This document shows, piece after piece, positions 1 to 8,307 of a stretch of 40,389 bases of DNA. This stretch comes from Halalkalibacterium ligniniphilum (GTDB lineage Bacteria > Bacillota > Bacilli > Bacillales > Bacillaceae_D). Location of the stretch: contig NZ_ANNK01000158.1 of the NCBI RefSeq assembly GCF_000334155.1, forward strand, positions 1 to 40,389, given 5' to 3'. Positions within the stretch are counted from its first letter, which is position 1, and each line of letters opens with the position of its first letter. The position numbers were made by a program, and so were the translations under genes. A model generated the notes under the pieces. That model was not told the origin of the DNA. It was given only the letters and a program-made list of their open reading frames with translations, and searched no databases.

Positions 1-32
1 ATGAGCAAATTTAAAGTGTAAATGGAATAGAT

Positions 33-69
33 AAAGCTCCTAATGCCGAGTAGCATTAGGAGCTTTTTT
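33..69 (+). terminator. Intrinsic terminator of a gene left of the window
   Basis: A perfect 11-bp stem (GCTCCTAATGC, positions 36-46, with GCATTAGGAGC, 53-63) with a 6-nt loop is followed by six T. It ends a rightward transcript entering from outside the window. The first 21 bases read as six codons followed by TAA and may be the last codons of that gene, but this cannot be proven. The terminator insulates the adh promoter region from upstream transcription. Confidence 0.85.
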
Positions 70-111
70 GGTATTTCTGAATTTAGAAGGTGCGCATAAA
101 AGGTTAAAAAG

Positions 112-169
112 TGCCGAAAAAACGACAAGTTATGCCGATTTTTTGGCAAAGTCTGCTGAAAAATTGGCA
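112..169. promoter_or_regulatory. Three phased 16-bp dyads, putative upstream activating sites for the NtrC-type regulator
   Basis: Three related 16-mers start at 112, 133 and 154, a period of exactly 21 bp: TGCCGAAAAAACGACA, TGCCGATTTTTTGGCA and TGCTGAAAAATTGGCA. The common form is TGCYGA-N4-TTGGCA; the middle copy is the best dyad. A 21-bp period places all three on one face of the helix. Their centres lie about 76, 97 and 118 bp before the expected sigma-54 start, the usual range for sites of bacterial enhancer-binding proteins. A much weaker match begins at 91, again 21 bp upstream. The repeats are seen directly. That they bind the response regulator encoded at 1381-2847 is inference from position and symmetry. 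Confidence 0.75.
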
Positions 170-211
170 GATAGAGATTTAAAAAGCCTATTTGTTTATA
201 AGTCTAGCAGT

Positions 212-227
212 TGGCACTAATCTTGCA
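212..227 (+). promoter_or_regulatory. Sigma-54 (-24/-12) promoter of adhA
   Basis: The sequence TGGCAC-N5-TTGCA matches the sigma-54 consensus without mismatch in its conserved core. The -24 GG is at 213-214 and the -12 GC at 225-226, with the required 10 bases between. Transcription should start near 237, giving a leader of about 32 nt that carries the AAAGGAGG ribosome binding site at 254-261. A sigma-54 promoter requires an AAA+ activator; one with an intact GAFTGA loop is encoded at 1381-2847. Confidence 0.85.
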
Positions 228-269
228 TTAATAGAATGTTGAATTTATTTAACAAAGGAGGCATTTAAA

Positions 270-1280
270 ATGAAAGCAGCAGTTGTAAATGATTTCAACA
301 AACAAATTGAAGTGAAGGATGTACCAAAGCCAACACTTGAGTCAGGAGAAGTTTTAGTTAAAATAGAAGCATGTGGTGTTTGTCATACAGATCTTCACGC
401 TGCACATGGTGACTGGCCTGTTAAACCAAAGCTACCGTTAATCCCAGGTCATGAAGGTGTTGGGATCGTCGAAGAAATTGGGGAAGGTGTTACATCTGTA
501 AAAGTTGGAGACCGAGTCGGAATTCCATGGCTGTATTCAGCATGTGGTGAGTGCGAATATTGCTTAACAGGAAGAGAGGCTCTATGCCCAGATCAATTAA
601 ACGGGGGTTATTCAGTAGATGGTGGCTATGCAGAGTATTGTAAAGCGCCTGCTAACTATGTGGCAAAAATTCCTGAAAATGTTGACCCAGTTGAAATTGC
701 ACCAATTCTTTGTGCGGGCGTTACAACTTACAAAGCATTAAAAGTTTCAGAAGCAAAACCAGGTGATTGGGTTGCGATCTATGGCATTGGCGGCCTTGGC
801 CATGTTGCTCTGCAATATGCGAAAGCGATGGGCTTTAATGTAATTGCTGTTGATATCCAAGATGATAAGCTAGAGCTTGCAAAAAAATTAGGTGCAGATA
901 TAACGGTGAACGGAATGAAATCTGACCCAGCTCAAGTGATCAAAGATGAGGTGGGTGGTGTACAAGCGGCCGTAAGCGTTGCAGTAACGAAAAGAGCCTT
1001 TGAACAGGCTTATGCTTCTGTAAAACGTGGAGGGACGCTTGTCGTAGTAGGCTTACCTAATGCAGATTTACCAATTCCGATTTTTAACACGGTTCTAAAT
1101 GGTATAACGGTTAGAGGTTCAATAGTTGGCACAAGAAAAGATATGCAGGAGGCGCTAGACTTTGCAGCCCAAGGAAAAGTGAAAACAAATATTGAGACAG
1201 CGCCGTTAGAGGATATTAATAAAGTATTTGACCGAATGGAAAATGGTAAAATTAATGGACGTGTAGTATTAACGATGTAA
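270..1280 (+). CDS. adhA: Zinc-dependent alcohol dehydrogenase (AdhA/AdhP type)
   Basis: Cytosolic NAD-dependent medium-chain dehydrogenase that interconverts primary alcohols such as ethanol with aldehydes. At 336 residues it has the normal length of the AdhA/AdhP family. Catalytic zinc ligands C38, H61 and C148 are present, as are the four structural-zinc cysteines C92, C95, C98 and C106. The dinucleotide-binding GIGGLG lies at residues 172-177. The ATG at 270 has an ideal AAAGGAGG eight bases upstream. It is monocistronic between two terminators and expressed from the sigma-54 promoter at 212-227, so expression should be tightly signal-dependent. Whether it works towards alcohol oxidation or aldehyde reduction cannot be told from sequence. 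Family assignment is firm; the substrate is inferred. Confidence 0.93.
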   Translation: MKAAVVNDFNKQIEVKDVPKPTLESGEVLVKIEACGVCHTDLHAAHGDWPVKPKLPLIPGHEGVGIVEEIGEGVTSVKVGDRVGIPWLYSACGECEYCLTGREALCPDQLNGGYSVDGGYAEYCKAPANYVAKIPENVDPVEIAPILCAGVTTYKALKVSEAKPGDWVAIYGIGGLGHVALQYAKAMGFNVIAVDIQDDKLELAKKLGADITVNGMKSDPAQVIKDEVGGVQAAVSVAVTKRAFEQAYASVKRGGTLVVVGLPNADLPIPIFNTVLNGITVRGSIVGTRKDMQEALDFAAQGKVKTNIETAPLEDINKVFDRMENGKINGRVVLTM

Positions 1281-1305
1281 CAAAAAATGTGTATAAATAA
1301 ATGTA

Positions 1306-1345
1306 AGCGTTTTAAGGGAAGCTGTCAGATGCTTCCCGCTTTTTT
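1306..1345 (+). terminator. Terminator of adhA
   Basis: The stem GGGAAGC (1316-1322)/GCTTCCC (1331-1337) can be extended by AAGCG/CGCTT and is followed by a run of T. It lies 35 bp after the adhA stop. The convergent response-regulator gene ends at 1381, so the hairpin may also slow transcription arriving on the other strand, but that side lacks a good U-tract. Confidence 0.75.
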
Positions 1346-1380
1346 GTGGGAGGAAAGGGAGTACCCATTTCATAGGGGCT

Positions 1381-2847
1381 TTATTTTGATGGTGCTTGTC
1401 CTTTTTCATTCAATAAATAACGAAGCTTACGCTGACTAATATTAAGTCGTTTGGCTGCTTCTTTTCGGTTTCCGAGCGTATCTTGAAGCGTTTTTTGTAC
1501 AAAGGCTTTGCCAATTTCCGTTTCTAGTTCTTTAACCATTAAAAGGACGTCATCTAGTTTTACATCATGCTGATTTTGCCATAGGCTCAGGATTTGATGC
1601 TTCCATCGTGTTAAATTTGCTTCAAAGCTTTGAATATGATTTCCAAACTCTTTTTCCTCAACATTAGGTTTAGGTTTTTTTACCAAGTCATTGGTACTTA
1701 AAAGCAAGCGCTCTGGAAAATAATCAGGTGTAATAACCTTTGTTTCTCCTTCTGCTAACGTAATCGCTCGTTTTACGATGTTTACAAGCTCGCGAATATT
1801 CCCAGGCCAGTCATACTGCTTCATAAGACTGATGGCCTCATCAGAAAATGACAATGTCGTTTGATACTTGTTGCATAAATGGTCTAGAAAGAGTGGGATG
1901 TCTTCTATACGTTCACGCAAAGGCGGAATGGTAAGCTTGACAACGTCTAATCGGTACAGAAGGTCTTCTCGGAATCGTTTTTCTTTTACGGCCTCTAATA
2001 AATTCATATGAGAAGCGGCTAAAATACGGGTGTTTGTCCTTCTCGTTAGCTCATCACCTAATCTCATGTATTCACCTGTTTCTAACACACGTAATAATTT
2101 AACTTGAATGGATAAAGAGGCTTCTCCGATTTCATCTAAAAAAAGTGTTCCTTTGCTAGCTCTTTCAAATATTCCTTTATGATCTCTTATAGCTCCTGTA
2201 AATGCTCCTTTTTCATGTCCAAATAGCTCACTTTCTAATAGTGAGTCAGACAGTGCACCACAATTTATACCGATAAAAGGTGAGGTTGCCCGTTGGCTCG
2301 TTTGATGAATGTATTGTGCTAAAACCTCTTTTCCTGTCCCTGTCTCGCCTTCTATAAGAACATTTACATTCTTTTTTGCTATTTTATAAGCTAGGGTAAG
2401 TAAATGATTCATCTTTGCGCTTTTACCAACGATAAAATTTAAATTCTGTGCTTTTTGATGCATCTCGTGCTGTGCAGCAGTGTGGTTGTTTTCAAGAAGC
2501 TGGTCAATTAACGCTTCGAGCTCATCAATGTTATCAAAAGGTTTTTCAATATAATCATTTGCACCATTTTTTATCGCTTCAATGGCCGTTTTCACTGTAC
2601 TATAACCTGTCATAACAATTGCCTTACAGGAAGGAAGCTGGGATTTAAGTTGTTTTAAAAGGGTAAGACCATCGGCATCAGGGAGCTTAACATCAATCAT
2701 TGCAAACTCATAGCGCTTATCTTTTAAAAGGCGATTAAAGTCTCGTCCACTATATGCAAGGGTAACATTATGACCTTTGCTTGATAGTAAATGAAAGAGA
2801 AAGTTGCCCACTTCCCGTTCATCATCGATAATTAATATTTCTGTCAT
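1381..2847 (-). CDS. NtrC-family sigma-54-activating response regulator
   Basis: Two-component response regulator of 488 residues. A receiver domain (about 1-120) has the acidic pocket D8/D9 and phospho-acceptor D52. A sigma-54 AAA+ domain (about 138-370) has Walker A GETGTGKE at 167-174 and the sigma-54 contact loop GAFTGA at 214-219. A C-terminal Fis-type helix-turn-helix (about 440-485) follows a charged linker of some 60 residues. It should bind DNA as an oligomer and remodel sigma-54 holoenzyme by ATP hydrolysis. It is the last gene of the operon iron-ADH/kinase/regulator, 32 bp after the kinase. The likely target is the sigma-54 promoter of adhA at 212, reached through the dyads at 112-169. 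The signal and the orthologue name are not known to me. Confidence 0.92.
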   Translation of the reverse strand: MTEILIIDDEREVGNFLFHLLSSKGHNVTLAYSGRDFNRLLKDKRYEFAMIDVKLPDADGLTLLKQLKSQLPSCKAIVMTGYSTVKTAIEAIKNGANDYIEKPFDNIDELEALIDQLLENNHTAAQHEMHQKAQNLNFIVGKSAKMNHLLTLAYKIAKKNVNVLIEGETGTGKEVLAQYIHQTSQRATSPFIGINCGALSDSLLESELFGHEKGAFTGAIRDHKGIFERASKGTLFLDEIGEASLSIQVKLLRVLETGEYMRLGDELTRRTNTRILAASHMNLLEAVKEKRFREDLLYRLDVVKLTIPPLRERIEDIPLFLDHLCNKYQTTLSFSDEAISLMKQYDWPGNIRELVNIVKRAITLAEGETKVITPDYFPERLLLSTNDLVKKPKPNVEEKEFGNHIQSFEANLTRWKHQILSLWQNQHDVKLDDVLLMVKELETEIGKAFVQKTLQDTLGNRKEAAKRLNISQRKLRYLLNEKGQAPSK

Positions 2848-2879
2848 CCGATCACCTACTCTTGTTGGCTGAAAAAGCC

Positions 2880-4538
2880 TTATTGACCTGCTGGCAAACG
2901 TAAAGTAAAAATGCTTCCTTTCCCAATAGAGCTTTCTACTTGAATGGTGCCTCCATGAGCTTCTGCAATCCCTAAACTAACGGAAAGACCAAGGCCTGTC
3001 CCCTTTGTTGCTCGTTTCGTTGTGAAAAAAGGATTGAAGATCTCTTGTAAATGGGCTTCGGTAATGCCTCTTCCATTATCTTGAACGGTGAGGTACGTCC
3101 ATTCAGTTCCTTCCTCATTCCTACTGAATGTTTCGAGCGTAATCACTTTTTTGTTTAGTGTTTCTAACTCTAGTGCATCTTTGGCGTTTAGTAGTAGATT
3201 GATGATTATTTGTCCAATTTGCTGCAAGTTGCCTTGAATGAGCGGAATATGAGGATCTTTCTTAACGTTAATAATAATGTTTTGACGTTCAATTTGGTAA
3301 CCAATGAGTGTTAGTACTTGATCAATTGCTTCATTCACAGAACACTCTTCAAATAAAAATTCATTTTGTCTAGAAAAGGTTAATAGATTTTCAATGATAT
3401 TTTTGCAGCGCTTGCCACAATGATCAATATCACTTAGAAGTTTGTATGAGTGGTCCTCCCGGTTTGTCATTCTTAATAATAATTGGGAATTTCCTAAAAT
3501 GGCGGTTAAAGGGTTATTGAGCTCGTGGGCCACGCCTGCGGCCATTTCTCCAATTGCTGCAAGCTTACCCGAATGGATGAGCTGAGCTTCAATGCGTCGT
3601 TTTTCAGAGACATCACGCAAATATAAAATAACGCCATACATCCTTTTCTGTTCATTGAACACTGGGTAGGAAAAGGCTTCATAAATTCGCTGATCAATCA
3701 GCCGAAGCTCACAAGAAGCAGTTTGCTTGGACCCTTTGCTTTGGTCAAAGAGCTGTTTCATTTCTTTTTCTTCAGGCAGAAGATCTTCGAGCTTTTTATG
3801 GTATAGCTCCTGCTCATTCAACCCGAAGAAAGCTCTGCCTGCAGCATTTACCCGTAAGATCTTTCCGTTCAAATCCATGACAATAATCGGTTCAACAACG
3901 GCACGAAAAGTATCTTCCCACTCTTTTTTTCCATTTAAAACTTCATTGTATAATCGTGCATTTTCTAAACATACGGCAAACTGATCTGAAAGCTGCTGTA
4001 AAAATGAAAGATCAGAATCGTCGTAGGTTATGATGTTCTTGCTGCCAATGCTAAGGACGCCAATAACCTTTCCTTTGCTAAAAAGAGGGAATAGCAAGAA
4101 GCTTTTAATCTTAAATTTTTCAAGTGCGTCGATTTCTAGATAGAAATTTTTAGATTGAATAGGGAGGACGTAAAACAATATTTGTTTCGTTTCGACGGAT
4201 TTCCAATAGAGTGATTGGTTTTTAGGTAAGGTGGTACCGTGTTTCATATACATTGATTCTTTTGGATACACATTTGACAAAACTAATTGCTCGTCTTTTA
4301 ATATCGAGAGGCTAATGCGATCAAAGTTAAAGATGGCTTTTAGCTTGTCCAAGATGTTTTTTAACATGTCGTCCATCGACATATCGATATTGAAGTTCCT
4401 CATCACTTCATTCATGATTTCGAGTAGCATGTTTTTCTTTTGCATTTCGAAGAGGGTTCTTTTCAATTCGTGGTAGTAGTTTCGCTTAGATGATTGAACA
4501 CCTGTAAGTAGCTCAATCATTTGATGCTTCTCAGTCAT
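2880..4538 (-). CDS. Soluble GAF-PAS sensor histidine kinase
   Basis: Histidine kinase of 552 residues, partner of the adjacent NtrC-type regulator. No membrane segment is visible, so it senses an intracellular cue. The order is an N-terminal helical segment, a GAF domain (about 45-198), a PAS domain (about 210-315), a HisKA dimerisation helix with GVAHELNNP (phosphorylated H338), and a HATPase domain with N, G1 (DNGRGI) and G2 (GTGLGLS) boxes near the C terminus. The start has AAAGGAG nine bases upstream. It lies 15 bp downstream of the iron-type alcohol dehydrogenase, so enzyme and sensor are co-expressed. The ligand is unknown; an aldehyde, alcohol or redox signal is a guess from context. 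Confidence 0.92.
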   Translation of the reverse strand: MTEKHQMIELLTGVQSSKRNYYHELKRTLFEMQKKNMLLEIMNEVMRNFNIDMSMDDMLKNILDKLKAIFNFDRISLSILKDEQLVLSNVYPKESMYMKHGTTLPKNQSLYWKSVETKQILFYVLPIQSKNFYLEIDALEKFKIKSFLLFPLFSKGKVIGVLSIGSKNIITYDDSDLSFLQQLSDQFAVCLENARLYNEVLNGKKEWEDTFRAVVEPIIVMDLNGKILRVNAAGRAFFGLNEQELYHKKLEDLLPEEKEMKQLFDQSKGSKQTASCELRLIDQRIYEAFSYPVFNEQKRMYGVILYLRDVSEKRRIEAQLIHSGKLAAIGEMAAGVAHELNNPLTAILGNSQLLLRMTNREDHSYKLLSDIDHCGKRCKNIIENLLTFSRQNEFLFEECSVNEAIDQVLTLIGYQIERQNIIINVKKDPHIPLIQGNLQQIGQIIINLLLNAKDALELETLNKKVITLETFSRNEEGTEWTYLTVQDNGRGITEAHLQEIFNPFFTTKRATKGTGLGLSVSLGIAEAHGGTIQVESSIGKGSIFTLRLPAGQ

Positions 4539-4553
4539 TCAACGAACTCCTTT

Positions 4554-5702
4554 CTAAAGGGCTTGCCGAAATAATCGTTCTACTTCTTGGATCGTAATAT
4601 CACGGGGATTTGTGATCATACACGCATCATCAAGGGCGATTTGACTCATCTCTGCAAGGGCTTTCTCTTCTATCCCTAAATGCGAGAGTCTTTGAGGTGC
4701 ACCGATTTCGAGTGACAATGTTTTTACATAATCAATCGCTTTCTTTCCTGCTTCTATATGAGACATGTGTTGAGTATCTTCGCCAAACAATTGGGCAATG
4801 GTCATGAATTTTCTAGGCGCTGCAAGAAAATTAAATTCCATCACATGGGGAAGTAATACAGCATTAACTTCACCGTGAAGAAGTGGAAAACGTCCCCCAA
4901 TGGCATGTGACATAGCATGCACAGCTCCCAATATAGCATTGGAAAAAGCCAATCCGGCTTGTAAGCTTGCCATGGCCATCTTTTCCTTTGCTTCTAAATT
5001 TACTTTCGAGGCAACAGAAGGCCGTAAGTATTCAGCAACAAGAGAAATAGCATTTTTGGCTTGAACATTCGTTAACGGCGTGGCTGCAATGCTAACAAAA
5101 GCTTCAATGGCATGGGTTAAAACGTCTAATCCTGTGAATGCGGTTAAATGTGGACTTTTAGATGTAAGCGTTTGCGGATCAATGATTGCAATATCAGGGA
5201 CAAGGGATTTGGAGACAATCGTCATTTTCTTCTTACGTTCCTCATCAACAATAACAGCAAATTGAGAAACCTCAGAACCTGAGCCAGCAGTCGTAGGTAA
5301 CATGACAAGTGGAGGGAGGGGGCGTTTAATCTTATCGACACCTTCATAATCTTGGAGGGTACCGCTATTTGTAGCAAGGATGGCGATAGCTTTTGCAATA
5401 TCAATGGCGCTTCCACCTCCAACACCAATAATCGCATCACAATCTTGTTCTAAATAGACGTTCTTTCCTTTTATGGCTTCATAGTCTTTTGGATTGGTTG
5501 TCAAATCATAAAAGGTGGCATACGGTAAATTCGCTCGATTGCAGCTTTCAATCACTTTTTCTAACCATCCAGCTTGGATGACGCCTTGATCACTGACAAT
5601 TAAAACCTTTTTTGCGCCTAACCGTAAGGAACTTTCACCAGCCTGGTGGATCGATTCATTTCCAAAAATGACCTCTGGCATGACGAATTTACTTACTTGC
5701 AT
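4554..5702 (-). CDS. Iron-containing (group III) alcohol dehydrogenase
   Basis: Cytosolic NAD(P)-dependent dehydrogenase of the Fe-ADH family (relatives of 1,3-propanediol dehydrogenase, FucO and YugJ), 382 residues. The NAD-binding GVGGGSAID is present. The metal ligands appear as Asp and His in DVLTHAIEA, His in GAVHAMSH and His in LLHGEVN. I chose ATG at 5702 because the family normally begins close to this MQVSKF segment and an AGGAG lies upstream. The frame stays open to an ATG at 5744, adding a lysine-rich 14-residue tail. It is the first gene of an operon with the kinase and regulator. No sigma-54 promoter is visible before it; a 12-bp palindrome GACTTTAAAGTC lies at 5784-5795. The substrate is unknown. 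Confidence 0.9.
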   Translation of the reverse strand: MQVSKFVMPEVIFGNESIHQAGESSLRLGAKKVLIVSDQGVIQAGWLEKVIESCNRANLPYATFYDLTTNPKDYEAIKGKNVYLEQDCDAIIGVGGGSAIDIAKAIAILATNSGTLQDYEGVDKIKRPLPPLVMLPTTAGSGSEVSQFAVIVDEERKKKMTIVSKSLVPDIAIIDPQTLTSKSPHLTAFTGLDVLTHAIEAFVSIAATPLTNVQAKNAISLVAEYLRPSVASKVNLEAKEKMAMASLQAGLAFSNAILGAVHAMSHAIGGRFPLLHGEVNAVLLPHVMEFNFLAAPRKFMTIAQLFGEDTQHMSHIEAGKKAIDYVKTLSLEIGAPQRLSHLGIEEKALAEMSQIALDDACMITNPRDITIQEVERLFRQAL

Positions 5703-5830
5703 GCCTATCACGACTCCTTTTTTGTTTTTCTTGACCCTTAACAAGGTAGTTCGCTCTAAGCTGGTGAAATTCCTTTGTCATATGACTTTAAAGTCGGAAA
5801 TTATTGATAACCTATAGAAAAGTGATTTCC

Positions 5831-6799
5831 TTATGCCTTTGCCTTATGTTGTTGTTTGATAAGAGGGACTCTTTTTGGTGTACGAACCGAAAAGTAGCTG
5901 TGAAGAATCATTCCCATAATAATGACGATAATACCAAGCAGTGCCACAGAGTCTGGCCAAGGGCTTGACAACAGGAACACTTCTCCAAGAATTACGAAAA
6001 TAATTTGGATTGATAAGCTCGCTTCAACCGCAGCCAAATGCTCAGGAGAATGCCGCACAAGGTCTGTTGCAAAGAAAAAGAGCATGGTGGCTATAACCCC
6101 TGAGCAAAGACCAACTAGGAAGCTTTGAAATACTTGACTCATGCTTGGTAAGCCAACAGTCGCTAGCCCATAAAAGGAGAGGACAAACCAGAAAGGTAAG
6201 CTTGCTAGCGTCATCCCTAATACTCGCTGAAATGTATCAAGACGGTCACTGCAGAAGGCCATCATTTTACGATTACCAAGGGGGTAAGCAAAACAAGCAA
6301 TAATCACCGGAAGAAAGCTTAAGAGAATGACAGTCCAAGACACTGATTCCATATGATTAAATTGGATTAAAAAAATCCCGATTAAAATAATTGATGAGAT
6401 CGCTAACGCCTTCACCGGAATTCGTAACCGGTGAACATCCTGAGTGTTGCTTTTGAAAAAGGGAGTTAGCAGCACCCCTGCGATAATGGTAAATTGCCAT
6501 GTTCCTGCGATTAACCATGCGGGTCCATAGGCCGCAGCGAAAGTGAGTGGGGCGTAAAATAGGACAAAGCCAACAAAGCTCCAAATGAGCCAAGGCTTTG
6601 GATTTTTCTTCATTTCCAACCAAAGCTGATAAAAATTTCGGCGCCATAAGACTAGAATAAGTAAAAAAGGCACCATAAAGAAATACCGTAAAGAAGCACT
6701 CCAAATCCAGTTGCCTCCCTCTAATTCCATCGAGCGGTTAAGGACAAAGGTCACAGCAAAAAAAAGGGACGATAGAGTCCCAAGTAAGATGGCTTTCAT
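5831..6799 (-). CDS. DMT-superfamily membrane transporter (EmrE-like, multidrug resistance type)
   Basis: Integral membrane protein of 322 residues with about ten hydrophobic segments, arranged as two five-helix repeats typical of the drug/metabolite transporter superfamily. The N terminus resembles the 'putative multidrug resistance efflux transporter' Pfam family rather than classic EamA. The C terminus is short and basic. The ATG has an AAGGATGG upstream. It is a single gene, transcribed away from ohr, with 128 bp to the iron-ADH operon downstream. The substrate cannot be predicted. Confidence 0.75.
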   Translation of the reverse strand: MKAILLGTLSSLFFAVTFVLNRSMELEGGNWIWSASLRYFFMVPFLLILVLWRRNFYQLWLEMKKNPKPWLIWSFVGFVLFYAPLTFAAAYGPAWLIAGTWQFTIIAGVLLTPFFKSNTQDVHRLRIPVKALAISSIILIGIFLIQFNHMESVSWTVILLSFLPVIIACFAYPLGNRKMMAFCSDRLDTFQRVLGMTLASLPFWFVLSFYGLATVGLPSMSQVFQSFLVGLCSGVIATMLFFFATDLVRHSPEHLAAVEASLSIQIIFVILGEVFLLSSPWPDSVALLGIIVIIMGMILHSYFSVRTPKRVPLIKQQHKAKA

Positions 6800-6978
6800 T
6801 CAAATTCCATCCTTTCTTTTTCACCTCAAATATAGATTGATATAATGGTAACATATTACATGGGAAAAAAGGGATGTATTAAAAGGTTTTATTTATGTGG
6901 GCTGGCTAAAAGAGGAGAAACGCAATTTAGTACCGCAAGCAATTTAAAGGAAGCGAAACATTTCCTTACAAACGGATC

Positions 6979-7018
6979 AAAAAAAGCGGCTCGGGGAAAA
7001 AGAACCCGAGCTGCTTTT
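6979..7018 (-). terminator. Terminator of ohr
   Basis: Inverted repeat AAAAGCGGCTCGGG (6982-6995)/CCCGAGCTGCTTTT (7005-7018). Read leftward the hairpin is followed by a long U run. Its right arm overlaps the ohr stop codon. The 180 bp between it and the transporter start contain no convincing gene. Confidence 0.8.
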
Positions 7019-7442
7019 ACTCATTCGTTGTTACTTCCAATTGAACATCAATGTTTCCCCGTGTTGCTTTGGAGTATGGGCAGAATTCGTGAGCGGCTTT
7101 CACTAACTCTTCTGCTTCCTCTTGGGATACTCCTTTGAGGTTCGCATGAAGTTCAACTGAAATTTTAAATCCATCGTCTTCTTGATCTTTGTTTAAGCTG
7201 ACCGCAGCTGTAATGGTTGATTCAATGTCTTTGTTTTGTCTTTTGGCCATCAAATTTAAAGCTCCATCGAAGCATGCAGAATAACCAGCTGCAAAAAGTT
7301 GTTCTGGATTTGTGCCTGATTGTTCCTTTGATTCTGGGCTTCCTGGCATGACAAGATTTAAATCAAGAACGCCATCATCTGACTTTACGTGTCCATTTCT
7401 TCCGCCTTTTGCCGTAGCTGTGGATGTAAATAACACTGACAT
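7017..7442 (-). CDS. ohrA: Organic hydroperoxide resistance protein (Ohr/OsmC family)
   Basis: Cytosolic thiol peroxidase that reduces organic and fatty-acid hydroperoxides to alcohols, normally recycled by lipoylated dehydrogenase subunits. The 141 residues match Ohr. The reactive cysteines are C57 (SACFDG) and C121 (EFCPYSKA), with the catalytic-pocket residues R15 and E47. I start it at ATG 7442, six bases after GAGGTG; a TTG directly before is in frame. No ohrR-type MarR regulator is adjacent and I see no clear OhrR operator in the 60 bp upstream. Confidence 0.92.
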   Translation of the reverse strand: MSVLFTSTATAKGGRNGHVKSDDGVLDLNLVMPGSPESKEQSGTNPEQLFAAGYSACFDGALNLMAKRQNKDIESTITAAVSLNKDQEDDGFKISVELHANLKGVSQEEAEELVKAAHEFCPYSKATRGNIDVQLEVTTNE

Positions 7443-7445
7443 CAA

Positions 7446-7824
7446 ATCACCTCATTATTTTTTAATGAATCGGCCTAACAGTTAAATAATAGAAAATAAA
7501 GAGAGGAACGTCAAACATTCTCCCTCAATACTCTCTATACACACGCTTGGTTAAACTTAAACCTTTTCTTGAGGAAATCATAAACTTGCAGTGATGCTAT
7601 GATTCGACATTTTTCACGTGAAACATTTTAATGGCGCTTTTTTTATGTTGTTTTTCCAACATAATTAGGCGCACTTAAGGAAGAGGCACAAGCATTTTTT
7701 CTTACTTCTCTTGGTTGGTTTTATAATCTAACCGCACTAAGCTTCCACCCTTTATCTACAAAAAAGGAAGCGAGCGCATTAATGACATAACAGGGCATGA
7801 TATCATTAGATTAATAAAAGAAGC
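7446..7824. other. Gene-poor stretch, probably decayed coding DNA
   Basis: No intact gene is visible. A plus-strand frame from about 7665 to 7790 runs for 41 codons and reads like protein (segment SLGWFYNLTAL) but has no start codon after the preceding stop; it ends with TAA shortly before the terminator at 7825-7865. It may be the tail of a lost gene. Database comparison of this frame would decide. Confidence 0.3.
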
Positions 7825-7865
7825 AAACACCTAAGAAGAGAGTAGGCATCTTAGGTGTTTTTTTT
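7825..7865 (+). terminator. Intrinsic terminator in decayed region
   Basis: A perfect 12-bp stem AAACACCTAAGA (7825-7836)/TCTTAGGTGTTT (7849-7860) is followed by five more T. No intact plus-strand gene precedes it, which suggests it once terminated a gene that is now lost. Confidence 0.75.
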
Positions 7866-7891
7866 GATTGACGTTTTGAAAAAAAGGGAAG

Positions 7892-8080
7892 ATGAATAGA
7901 AAAAGCTATCTTTATGCTGCCAGAATGACAGATATGTTAGCAAACGTCATACCGAGTACAAGCTGGGAGAAGGTTGAAGAAGTTATTGCTACAACTATTC
8001 AACACGAAGGCATTCATCAAGGTCAATGGTATGTAGCTTTTAAGCAAGCGGAAAAGCCGATACCGAAAGAGTGGGTGTAG
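7892..8080 (+). pseudogene. Remnant of a DinB-family protein (C-terminal part)
   Basis: Sixty-two codons whose second half (HEGIHQGQWYVAFKQ and a following IPKEW) resembles the C-terminal helix and histidine motif of DinB/YfiT-type four-helix-bundle proteins, which are normally about 150 residues long. The first half is too short for the other helices. An AAGGGAAG precedes the ATG, so translation is possible, but a functional protein is unlikely. The family call rests on a short segment. Confidence 0.45.
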
Positions 8081-8261
8081 GATTGGGCGTTAAAATAGAG
8101 AAAAATGGGAACTGTAAAGCGGATAGCTTTTCGCGCAGCTCTTTAATAAAATTTTTTCTTATGAACATCATACGAGAATTTTTTAATGGCATGCTTGAGT
8201 AATTTTAACAGCTGTCACATATACTACACGAGGAAACAAGCGTTAACATCGCTTATTTTAA

Positions 8262-8287
8262 TTTTGTCACCATCAAAGGTGACGAAA
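8262..8287. promoter_or_regulatory. Inverted repeat upstream of mtlA, candidate MtlR operator
   Basis: Arms TTTTGTCACC (8262-8271) and GGTGACGAAA (8278-8287) form a 10-bp dyad with one mismatch. It lies 20 bp before the -35 element, where an activator would bind. The arms resemble the TTGNCAC half sites reported for MtlR in Bacilli, although the spacing between halves is two bases longer than I recall for that consensus. A second small dyad AAGCG/CGCTT is at 8239-8254. Confidence 0.55.
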
Positions 8288-8307
8288 CTGCGATTAGATT
8301 GTATTGC

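Noticed and set aside
4780-4800. Sequence resembling the TGCYGA-N4-TTGGCA dyad inside the iron-ADH gene
   Set aside because: It is internal to a conserved coding region, has poor symmetry and no promoter nearby.
6845-7138. Plus-strand frame of 97 codons between the transporter and ohr
   Set aside because: It crosses the ohr terminator and is antisense to the certain ohr coding sequence.
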